From contig JACQKU010000004.1 in the NCBI GenBank assembly GCA_016204335.1, forward strand, positions 1-51,137: a stretch of DNA of 51,137 nt. The letters run 5' to 3'. The stretch's first letter is position 1. Each line of letters begins with the position of its first letter. Of this stretch, positions 12,949-19,559 are shown one piece after another. Position numbers and translations under genes: made by a program. The DNA is from Candidatus Liptonbacteria bacterium. Its GTDB lineage: Bacteria > Patescibacteriota > Minisyncoccia > UBA6257 > 2-01-FULL-56-20. The notes beneath the pieces are model-generated. The model did no database searches. It was not told the DNA's origin and saw nothing but the letters and a program-made list of their open reading frames with translations.

Positions 12949-13521
12949 TTAAATAAATTTAATAGCTCTTTTTAGAATCTTTTTATCATCCTTAAATCTA
13001 CCTATTCCGGTATTACAACTATCACATACCCAACCCCTTACTTTTCCCGAATGATGATTGTGTTCAAGGACTACTTTACTAGTAATACCAGCAATAGTCC
13101 TTTTTGAACAAATAGGACACTCGAATGGTTCGTTCACTGGCTTGCTCTTCAACCATTTTTTCTTTTCTGCGCTACTTATATTAACTCCCTCAAGCTGTTT
13201 TCTACACTTTTGACATGATGGCCTTCGAACCGACCTATTATTTTTTGCGTTCTGATTTTTTGCAAACTCAACAGTACTTCTGAGTTTATGACAAATGTTA
13301 CAAATCTTTTTGGAGAAACCATCTCCAGTCTTTTTGACATCAAAAATTTTGAAATCATTTTTCTTTAAAGTAGCTTTTCGCCAAATTCTTATAAAAAAGA
13401 TAGAAGCACTTTCTTTTGATTCAGATTCAACAATGCCAACATCGTCTTTTTCAATCAAGATTTTGCCTGAAAGTTTTATATTCTTCTTAGCAAAGACGAA
13501 TTTATTAGTATACTGGTTCAT
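12949..13521 (-). CDS. HNH (beta-beta-alpha-Me) endonuclease, probable restriction enzyme
   Basis: 190 residues. The first 65 are beta-rich and of no known motif. A zinc site follows (Cys74-x2-Cys77 with Cys103-x2-Cys106), then the nuclease core: Cys135-x2-Cys138, LEHNHHSGKVRGWVCDSCN with the catalytic-type H154-N-H156, and Cys166-x2-Cys169. The core resembles recombination endonuclease VII proteins, and the plan of a beta domain plus beta-beta-alpha-Me fold with two Cys4 zinc ribbons recalls the type II enzyme Hpy99I (from memory). Tail-to-tail with the LexA-methyltransferase gene, 8 bp apart, AT-rich like it. The natural reading is the cognate restriction nuclease. The target sequence is unknown. 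Confidence 0.78.
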   Translation of the reverse strand: MNQYTNKFVFAKKNIKLSGKILIEKDDVGIVESESKESASIFFIRIWRKATLKKNDFKIFDVKKTGDGFSKKICNICHKLRSTVEFAKNQNAKNNRSVRRPSCQKCRKQLEGVNISSAEKKKWLKSKPVNEPFECPICSKRTIAGITSKVVLEHNHHSGKVRGWVCDSCNTGIGRFKDDKKILKRAIKFI

Positions 13522-13662
13522 AGTTATTTCAAGAAAAAGTTGGTTTTGGTGTCTTCTGCGGAAGTCCCTATGTTCGCTAAAAGTTATGAGCGGACAGACT
13601 CAGTTCCCTTAGAATCCAGACTATTTCCAGTATTCTGCATCAACTAAGAAAAGTCAACGCGC

Positions 13663-13720
13663 CCCGCCATTGGCGGGACATAAGATTTTGTAACGCGCTT
13701 TGCACTAACAAAATCTAATG
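13663..13720. terminator. Hairpins downstream of tRNA-Arg
   Basis: On the minus strand, ACATTAGATTTTGT pairs imperfectly with ACAAAATCTTATGT, then CCCGCC/GGCGGG forms a second hairpin. Together they may end the tRNA transcript. The rest of the interval from 13522 shows nothing I can name. Confidence 0.45.
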
Positions 13721-13792
13721 TGCCCTCGGGCCGATTCGAACGGCCATCGCCTCCTTCGGAGGGAGATATTCTATCCATTGAACTACGAGGGC
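13721..13792 (-). tRNA. tRNA-Arg (anticodon CCG)
   Basis: Cloverleaf on the minus strand: acceptor GCCCTCG/CGAGGGC, D arm GTTC/GAAT, anticodon stem TCTCC/GGAGG with loop CTCCGAA giving anticodon CCG (codon CGG), T stem GGCCG/CGGCC with loop TTCGAAT, discriminator A. 72 nt. No CCA is encoded, so it is added after transcription. Confidence 0.95.
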
Positions 13793-13803
13793 GTGGAACA
13801 ACC

Positions 13804-14907
13804 CTATCGTACTACAAAGTAATAAAATTCGTAAACGGCGGCGAGGAGGAAGACGGCTACGAGAATATTCAATAAAAATTTTTTGACCGGGCTCGGTCCA
13901 AGAATTTTCTTGCTGACTAAAGCGATAAACACGTACTGCAACGCGAGAAATATGCCTCCCGCCAAGCCGATCGCGCCCAAAAAACTGAAAAATCCGGAGA
14001 AAACGAGTATGAGCGGGAGGAAAAGCACGACGCCGAAACTCCAAGATGCCGGCACGCGCAAGTCGCTTTCAAGTGAATTTTTCAGCTCCCGCGCGATTGG
14101 CACGTAAGAAGTCCAAATCGCAAAAAGTCCGAGCCAGCCGAGCAACTGAAGTTTCCACGCGGGCCAATCGCCCAATCCGGAAATCGTATCAGGCGCCATT
14201 GCGTTCGTCGAACCGAAAATTCCGAGAATAAAAAGAATATACGCGAATGCCGAGATAAACGTTCCGAGAGCGAGCGCGGAAAAAGGCTTCCACAAACCGC
14301 CCTTGTTGCGCAATTCGAACATCGGCTCAATCGCGGTCCATCCGGTCAGCGAGAAAAGAATCGCGCCGAACGGCAGGAAAAGATTTTCCAAATGAACCGT
14401 TGCGAGTCCGGAGACCCTCCTCAAATCGCTTGTAAAAAACACTAAAAAGACGATTCCGGCCATCAGAATCGCGCCAAGCGACTCCGCTATCGCGAACCGC
14501 CGGATTCTCAAAAAAAGAGGCAAAGACGCGAGCGCCCAGAAACCGAAAATACCGGAAGCGCCTGCCGCTGAAAGTATAGGCTTCAAGAACTGTCCCGCAA
14601 GAATAAGGTAAATCACAAGCACAAGCGTCAGACCGCCCAAAATAGAAAGAATCGCGGGATAGAACGCCAACGCGCCGAGATGCGCTTTAACGAGACCGAG
14701 CAAACGCTGTTTCTCATTAACCCGTTCGAGCGCGAGCCAGTAAAGATAATGCGCGAATGTGACCATCCCGCCCAGCGCGAGCAAATAAAAAATGCCGGCG
14801 AGCCAGCCGGATTTCCCGAAAAGATACGGAAGCGAAAACATCCCCGCACCGATTGTCGTGGCAACGAGAATCCCGGTCGCGCCCAAAAATGATTTCCAGT
14901 CCCTCAT
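13804..14907 (-). CDS. Amino-acid permease (aromatic amino acid/HAAAP-like)
   Basis: 367 residues with about ten to eleven transmembrane segments. The N-terminus SFLGATGILVATTIGAGMFS is the G-[AT]-x-[IV]-G-[AS]-G-M motif of TM1 in the tyrosine/tryptophan permease family and its APC-superfamily relatives. Proton-driven uptake of an aromatic or related amino acid is the likely role, as expected for an organism with few biosynthetic pathways. Substrate cannot be fixed from sequence. Last protein gene of the ruvA run, 9 bp after the EF-Tu-domain-like gene, followed by tRNA-Arg. Confidence 0.8.
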   Translation of the reverse strand: MRDWKSFLGATGILVATTIGAGMFSLPYLFGKSGWLAGIFYLLALGGMVTFAHYLYWLALERVNEKQRLLGLVKAHLGALAFYPAILSILGGLTLVLVIYLILAGQFLKPILSAAGASGIFGFWALASLPLFLRIRRFAIAESLGAILMAGIVFLVFFTSDLRRVSGLATVHLENLFLPFGAILFSLTGWTAIEPMFELRNKGGLWKPFSALALGTFISAFAYILFILGIFGSTNAMAPDTISGLGDWPAWKLQLLGWLGLFAIWTSYVPIARELKNSLESDLRVPASWSFGVVLFLPLILVFSGFFSFLGAIGLAGGIFLALQYVFIALVSKKILGPSPVKKFLLNILVAVFLLAAVYEFYYFVVR

Positions 14908-14916
14908 TGCGAAATG

Positions 14917-15243
14917 CTACTTCGCCGCGAAAACCTCGTCCCCTTCGCGAACTTTTTTCCCTACCTTGATGCCGACTTGTTTGCCTTTCGGCGCGGTTTC
15001 AACCGGCTTGTGGTCGAACTGCATCGATTGTATCGCCTCCTCGAAATCAGTGGTGGCTCCTTTGAAACGAACCTTGGTTCCCTTTTTTACGGGCTTGTTG
15101 AACTTCACGATTGCAACAGAAAGGTCGCCGTAAAAATGCGTGACTGCGCCGATGGGTTTTTCCGCTTTTTTCGGCTTTGTTTTTTGAACGGGTTTCGCTT
15201 TCGCCCGCTTTTTCGGTTTCGGCTTCTGAACTTTCTTCTTCAT
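14917..15243 (-). CDS. Small basic protein with an EF-Tu domain II-like fold
   Basis: 108 residues. A Lys/Pro/Ala-rich tail (residues 1-30) precedes a small beta-barrel-like region: IGAVTHFYGDLSVAIVKFNK, VKKGTKVRFKG, VGIKVGKKVREGDEVFA. The pattern of a loop with KxG-D-x-[VI] at both ends is that of translation-factor domain II, also used by peptidase U32-type proteins. No GTPase domain is present, so it is not an elongation factor. It may bind RNA or another protein. The start overlaps the LOG gene stop by four bases. Confidence 0.6.
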   Translation of the reverse strand: MKKKVQKPKPKKRAKAKPVQKTKPKKAEKPIGAVTHFYGDLSVAIVKFNKPVKKGTKVRFKGATTDFEEAIQSMQFDHKPVETAPKGKQVGIKVGKKVREGDEVFAAK

Positions 15244-16013
15244 TTTGTTTTTGGGTCGTAATGCGCTTTGTCGTAAAACTCCTCTCGAATCGGAGCTTTT
15301 TTGATAATCCGAAGCGCTTCCTCCGCGGAATCGACCATGGTATAAATCCGCGTATCCGCCTGGTCAACGGCCTTATACTTTCTGCAGACCTCCGCGTCAA
15401 TCCATTCCGTCAATGGCTTCCAATATTCACTGCCAAAAAGGATGACGGGGATGCTTGAAATTTCCTTGGTCTGTATCAGCGTAATGATTTCGAAAAATTC
15501 GTCGAGCGTTCCGAATCCGCCGGGAAAATAAACATACGCCTCCGCCGCGTAGGTAAGCATCACTTTCCGCGTGAAAAAATAATGGAACGCGCGCGACCGT
15601 TTGACGTACGGATTGATGCGCTGCTCTTCCGGCAGTTCGATGTTAATCCCCACCGAATCGCCTTTTCCCTCGAACACGCCCCGATTCGCAGCTTCCATTA
15701 CGCCCGGACCGCCTCCGGTGACCACGGCAATGCCTTCGCCCGCCAAAAGCCTTCCGAGCTTCCGCGCTTCTTTGTACCACTTATTGCTTTCGGGCGAGCG
15801 CGTGGAACCGAAAATCGTCACGCACTTGGGAAAGTCGGCGATGAACTCGAATCCTTCCACAAACTCTCCCATAATGCGGAACACGCGCCACGGCATCGAG
15901 GAACGGAAATCGCGATAGTCCTTATGCGGGGGAAGCTTTGCAGCCGGAAGATTCCAAGAACCCTTGTTTTCGGGGAACGTTTCGGAAAATTTTCCGGAGC
16001 TGTTTTTTTTCAT
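15240..16013 (-). CDS. LOG-family/TIGR00730 Rossmann-fold protein
   Basis: 257 residues from the ATG at 16011-16013; the frame runs 79 codons further upstream into the neighbouring nuclease gene and that extension is ignored. Diagnostic motifs: VTIFGSTRSP, VVTGGGPGVMEAANRG and PGGFGTLDEFFE (PGGxGTxxE). The family includes lysine-decarboxylase-like LOG enzymes that hydrolyse nucleoside 5'-monophosphates to base and ribose 5-phosphate. It lies 30 bp after the beta-CASP nuclease and is translationally coupled to the next gene. Confidence 0.85.
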   Translation of the reverse strand: MKKNSSGKFSETFPENKGSWNLPAAKLPPHKDYRDFRSSMPWRVFRIMGEFVEGFEFIADFPKCVTIFGSTRSPESNKWYKEARKLGRLLAGEGIAVVTGGGPGVMEAANRGVFEGKGDSVGINIELPEEQRINPYVKRSRAFHYFFTRKVMLTYAAEAYVYFPGGFGTLDEFFEIITLIQTKEISSIPVILFGSEYWKPLTEWIDAEVCRKYKAVDQADTRIYTMVDSAEEALRIIKKAPIREEFYDKAHYDPKTK

Positions 16014-16042
16014 GAACTGAATGCTTTCATATCCTGCTTTGA

Positions 16043-17419
16043 TTATAGCACAACGCTTTCGCCCGCTTCCGGAACGACCGCGTCCAGACGCATGGTTTCC
16101 GTTATTCTCTGCCGCAGAGCTTCGCTGGCATCCGGCTCGCCCTGAACAACAAAGACCTTTTTGAGCGATGACTGCATTGGCGCGAGCCATTCGAGAAGTT
16201 GCGCCTGGTCCGCGTGCGCCGAATACGCGCTTATTTCCCCGACCCGGCACCTGACCGAAACATCTTCCCCGAAAATTCGTACGTTTTTCGCTCCGCTGCG
16301 GATTCTCTCGCCGAGAGACCCGCGGGCTTGATACCCGACAAAAAGAATCATATTTTTTGAATCGGATAAATAACGGGATTCATGGTGCAAAATCCTTCCA
16401 CCGTGGGACATTCCCGAACCGGCGAGAATGATTTTGGGCGCCGGCACATTATTTATCTCTTTCGACTGTTCCGTCGTCAGAGCGAGACGCAACCCGGGAA
16501 AATTCAAAATATCTTCGCCGGCATGCTTCGTCTTCAAAACCTCCTGGTTAAAATAGCCCTTATGCTTCTTATAGACCGCCGTCACTTTAATCGCGAGCGG
16601 ACTGTCGATGAACACCGGCACTCTCGGTATCCTGCCCTCTTCAAAAAGCTGGTGCAGATGATAAAGAAGGTCCTGCGTGCGTTCCATCGCGAACGCTGGA
16701 ATCATCAGCACTCCTCCGGCTTTTACCGTGTCTTCAATCGCGTCCTCAAGCATTTCCCTTCGCTTGCTCACCGTTTCATGAAAACGGTTTCCGTATGTCG
16801 ATTCGATAAGGCAGTAATCGGCGGATTCGATTTTCTCGGTCGGCCGGATAATGGGCGCCGGCGAGTTGCCGAGGTCTCCGGAAAAAACAATTGTTTTATT
16901 CTCCGCTTCTATTTTTATGAACGCCGAACCGAGGATGTGCCCCGCGTCGAAAAATTCAATTTTGAAAGCGCCGAACTCAAACGGCCGGCGGTATTCGATT
17001 CCTTTCCAGCGGCTCATCAGTTTACTCACATCATCATCGCTGTAAAGCGGCGGCTTTCCTTCCCGCGCCGCTTCTTTGTTCAGAATATTTTCCGAATCAA
17101 GAAGCATCAGTTCGGCAAAGTCCCTGGTTGCCGGTGTCGAATACACTTCTCTGTGGAATCCGTCTTTCACAAGCTTTGGTAGGCGGCCGATGTGGTCGAT
17201 GTGCGCGTGCGTGATGAACACGGCGCCTATCTCCGAAGGGTTATAGCAAAAAGAGTCGAAGTTCTGTTTTTCGGCAAAATATCCGCCCTGCTGAAGGCCG
17301 CAATCCACCAAGATCGCGGATTTACGCGGATTAGACGCAGATGAACGCGGATTTTCCAATTCCAAAAGATAGTTCGCGCCAGTAACCGATTTCGCTCCGC
17401 CGCAAAAGGTAAGTTTCAT
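16043..17419 (-). CDS. Metallo-beta-lactamase/beta-CASP RNA nuclease (CPSF73-like)
   Basis: 458 residues. Metal ligands: THAHIDHIG (HxHxDH), then FDAGHILGSAF and FSGDLGN. The beta-CASP insert includes PAFAMERTQDLLYHL, and the C-terminal RNA-specificity region contains SGMSHGGRILHHESRYL and ISAYSAHADQAQLLEWL. Proteins of this group cut RNA endonucleolytically and some trim 5' ends. Between the first two beta strands there is an extra loop NPRSSASNPRKSA (about residues 28-40) encoded by a dispersed repeat inserted in frame (17310-17356). Member of the ruvA minus-strand run. Confidence 0.9.
   Translation of the reverse strand: MKLTFCGGAKSVTGANYLLELENPRSSASNPRKSAILVDCGLQQGGYFAEKQNFDSFCYNPSEIGAVFITHAHIDHIGRLPKLVKDGFHREVYSTPATRDFAELMLLDSENILNKEAAREGKPPLYSDDDVSKLMSRWKGIEYRRPFEFGAFKIEFFDAGHILGSAFIKIEAENKTIVFSGDLGNSPAPIIRPTEKIESADYCLIESTYGNRFHETVSKRREMLEDAIEDTVKAGGVLMIPAFAMERTQDLLYHLHQLFEEGRIPRVPVFIDSPLAIKVTAVYKKHKGYFNQEVLKTKHAGEDILNFPGLRLALTTEQSKEINNVPAPKIILAGSGMSHGGRILHHESRYLSDSKNMILFVGYQARGSLGERIRSGAKNVRIFGEDVSVRCRVGEISAYSAHADQAQLLEWLAPMQSSLKKVFVVQGEPDASEALRQRITETMRLDAVVPEAGESVVL
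17310..17356. repeat. In-frame dispersed repeat inside the beta-CASP nuclease gene
   Basis: The sequence reads GATCGCGGATTTACGCGGAT then TAGACGCAGATGAACGCGGA. This GCGGAT/ACGCGGATT periodic sequence is a widely dispersed intergenic repeat type in bacteria. It adds about 15 residues in frame without stopping the gene. Confidence 0.7.
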
Positions 17420-17444
17420 AATGGTAATAGTATAACCCCAAAAA

Positions 17445-18848
17445 CTATTTACCGCGTTTCCTTAAAATCTCCTCGGCGATTGCGCGCTCGTTCCACGGAA
17501 TTTTCTTCCCGCCTTTTATATTCATCCACGCTTCGCCTCCCTTCCCGGCCAGAAGAACAACATCTCCTTTTTGCGCGAGGTTTATGGCTTTTTCGATTGC
17601 AAGCCGCCGGTCAGTGATGCGAAACACGTTTTTGCCGAGCACGCGTTTTTTGTTCTTGAGAACGCCGGGCATAATTTCATCAATGATTGCATCGGGGTTT
17701 TCATCGTATGGGTCATCCGTTGTCACCAAAATAATATCGGCATAACGGTCGGCGATTTCTCCCATAACCGGCCTGCGCCAACGGTCGCGTCCCCCGCCCG
17801 CGCTCCCGATAAGAACAATTATCTGGCGCGATTCGAATACTTTGAGCGCTTTCAACGCTTCTTCCAATCCTTTCGGCTCATACGAATAATCCACAAAAAC
17901 CTTGAATGGTTTTTTTGTCGGAACCGCTTCCATCCGCCCCGGCGGAGCAGACGCGGACAAAAGAGCTTTCCGCGCCGCTTCAACCGGAACATTTTGCGAA
18001 AACGCGGTAACGAGCGCGGCGGCGGCGTTATAGACATTGAACTCGCCGAGTAGGCGTGTTTCGTATTTTCCGCCATCGAGTTCGAACGACGCTCCGCTTT
18101 GGGAAAGTTTTACGTTTGAAATTTTTATGCAGTCATTGCGAGTGGAACGAAGCAATCCAGAGATTGCCGCGTCGCTCCGCTCCTCGCAATGACGAGAAAA
18201 TCCGTACTTCGCTTTGATTGCGGGTTTCAAAAAGTAGCCGACATTCTTATCGTCTAAATTGTACACCCCCACACCAAACGAAGATTTGCGCCGCGGCCGG
18301 AAAAAATTAATTATCTTCGTTATGGTGTGAGGGTAGATGCCGACGCCGTTTCGCCGCTTCGCAACCTGTTCGAATAATTTTACTTTCGCGGCGCGGTACT
18401 TCTCGAACCCGCCGTGCCGTTCGATATGCTCCGGCGAAAGATTCGTGAATACGGCAACGTTGTAATCGATAAACCTCTGCCGATATTGAATAATTCCTTC
18501 GGATGACGTCTCGATAACCGCGTACTTGCAGCCGCTGTCTGCCATTTGCCGCAAAAACTTCTGCAACGCGAATCTGCCAAGCATGGTTTGCTTTGTTTCG
18601 TTCACCCATTCCTTGTCGCCGATGCGAAAATTCACCGTGGAGGCAAGGCCGGTTTTGAAACCCGCTCCCTGCAAAATATCGGCGATTAAATTGCACGTGG
18701 TGGTTTTGCCTTTAGTGCCGGTCACGCCGATGACAATCATTTTCCGCGACGGGAAGCCGTAAAAAACCGCGGCTAAAAATGCGAGAGAAAAATGATAAGG
18801 CCTAGAAATAAACTTTTGATTGCGAAGAAAATCCAGAAATTGACGCAT
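17445..18848 (-). CDS. Mur ligase, MurE-like
   Basis: 467 residues. The N-terminal Rossmann-like UMP-binding domain is reduced: the ATP-binding motif GVTGTKGKTTT comes already near residue 41. The central domain has ETSSEGI and FTNLSPEHIERHGGFE, and the C-terminal domain has PPGRMEAV, VDYSYEPKGLEEALKAL and TDDPYDENPDAIIDEI, as in UDP-MurNAc-tripeptide synthetases. The usual DNPR/DDPN amino-acid specificity box reads DDPYDENP, so the added residue is uncertain. An in-frame dispersed repeat adds RHCEERSDAAISGLLRSTRN near residue 220. It takes part in peptidoglycan precursor synthesis in the cytoplasm. ATP and carbamate-site residues look intact, so the gene is probably functional. Confidence 0.85.
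   Translation of the reverse strand: MRQFLDFLRNQKFISRPYHFSLAFLAAVFYGFPSRKMIVIGVTGTKGKTTTCNLIADILQGAGFKTGLASTVNFRIGDKEWVNETKQTMLGRFALQKFLRQMADSGCKYAVIETSSEGIIQYRQRFIDYNVAVFTNLSPEHIERHGGFEKYRAAKVKLFEQVAKRRNGVGIYPHTITKIINFFRPRRKSSFGVGVYNLDDKNVGYFLKPAIKAKYGFSRHCEERSDAAISGLLRSTRNDCIKISNVKLSQSGASFELDGGKYETRLLGEFNVYNAAAALVTAFSQNVPVEAARKALLSASAPPGRMEAVPTKKPFKVFVDYSYEPKGLEEALKALKVFESRQIIVLIGSAGGGRDRWRRPVMGEIADRYADIILVTTDDPYDENPDAIIDEIMPGVLKNKKRVLGKNVFRITDRRLAIEKAINLAQKGDVVLLAGKGGEAWMNIKGGKKIPWNERAIAEEILRKRGK
18132..18193. repeat. Dispersed repeat copy 3, in frame inside the Mur ligase gene
   Basis: Arms GTCATTGCGAG and CTCGCAATGAC with internal GAAGCAATCCAGAGATTGCC, as in the copy at 5419-5502. On the minus strand it is read as HCEERSDAAIS...STRND. 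It lies between two conserved parts of the ligase. Confidence 0.9.
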
Positions 18849-18854
18849 ACTATT

Positions 18855-19436
18855 TCACTTCTTCCCGCTCAAAATTTTCAACGCCGCTTTCAGCCTGGCT
18901 TCGAGAGAAACGATTTTGTCATCGACTTTCTGAAGCGCAATCTTGACCTCGTCGCGACGGTAGCCGAGGCCGGCGAGCGTTTCAACGATATCGGCGTCCG
19001 ACTCCATTTTTTTAACCGATTCCTCGGATTGTTCGGCTTTCACCTTGTTCCTTAATTCAAGAATAATGCGTTCTCCGGTTTTGCTCCCAATCCCCGATGC
19101 GCGCGTCATCAAATCGGGTCTCCCCTCCTTGATTGCCGCCGTTAATTCCTTCATCGGCGCAACATCGAGAATGGCAAGCGCGGACTTCGGCCCCACGCCG
19201 CTTACCGATGTCAGCAACTGGAAAAAATCGGATTCTTCCCGGCTCAAAAATCCGTATAGGTCGAGCAGGTCTTCGCGGACATTAAGATGCGTAAAAAATT
19301 TGACCGCTCCGTCTATCGGTGGCAAACTGGTAAGCGTTCTTTGATGGACAAAAATTTTGATGCCGATGCCGGCGACCTCAACTACCGCGAAATTCTTTCC
19401 GGTTGCCGCCAATTTGCCGCTGACGCTGTAAATCAT
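18855..19436 (-). CDS. ruvA: Holliday junction DNA helicase subunit RuvA
   Basis: 193 residues. Domain I is the OB fold MIYSVSGKLAATGKNFAVVE, with FTHLNVREDLLDLYGFLSRE. Domain II holds two helix-hairpin-helix motifs (TSVSGVGPKSALAIL and ASGIGSKTGERIILELR). Domain III is the short C-terminal helical bundle (ETLAGLGYRRDEVKIALQKV) that contacts RuvB. It binds four-way junctions and loads RuvB. ruvB and ruvC are elsewhere in the window rather than adjacent. Head of a minus-strand run with the Mur ligase 6 bp downstream. Confidence 0.95.
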   Translation of the reverse strand: MIYSVSGKLAATGKNFAVVEVAGIGIKIFVHQRTLTSLPPIDGAVKFFTHLNVREDLLDLYGFLSREESDFFQLLTSVSGVGPKSALAILDVAPMKELTAAIKEGRPDLMTRASGIGSKTGERIILELRNKVKAEQSEESVKKMESDADIVETLAGLGYRRDEVKIALQKVDDKIVSLEARLKAALKILSGKK

Positions 19437-19439
19437 AAA

Positions 19440-19558
19440 TTATTACTTTAGTTATTGAGATATTGGGGTATTAAGTTATTAGGCGACTACTAACTAAATA
19501 ACCTAATTACTCACCAACTTAATAACTCATTTACCCAATTACTTAATATCAATAATAT
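19440..19558. repeat. AT-rich imperfect inverted repeat between ruvA and uvrB
   Basis: Segments such as GGTATTAAGTTATTAGG and their rough complement CCTAATTACTC...CTTAATAACTC face each other. The whole intergenic space between the divergent ruvA and uvrB genes is made of it. It could hold both promoters; no clear consensus box was found. Confidence 0.5.
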
Positions 19559-19559
19559 C

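Noticed and set aside
15240-16250. Extended 336-residue LOG-protein frame.
   Set aside because: The first 79 codons overlap the neighbouring nuclease gene in another frame and have low-complexity shadow composition.
16382-17182. 266-codon plus-strand frame.
   Set aside because: Exact shadow of the beta-CASP nuclease gene; amino-acid composition is Arg/Phe-rich without motifs.
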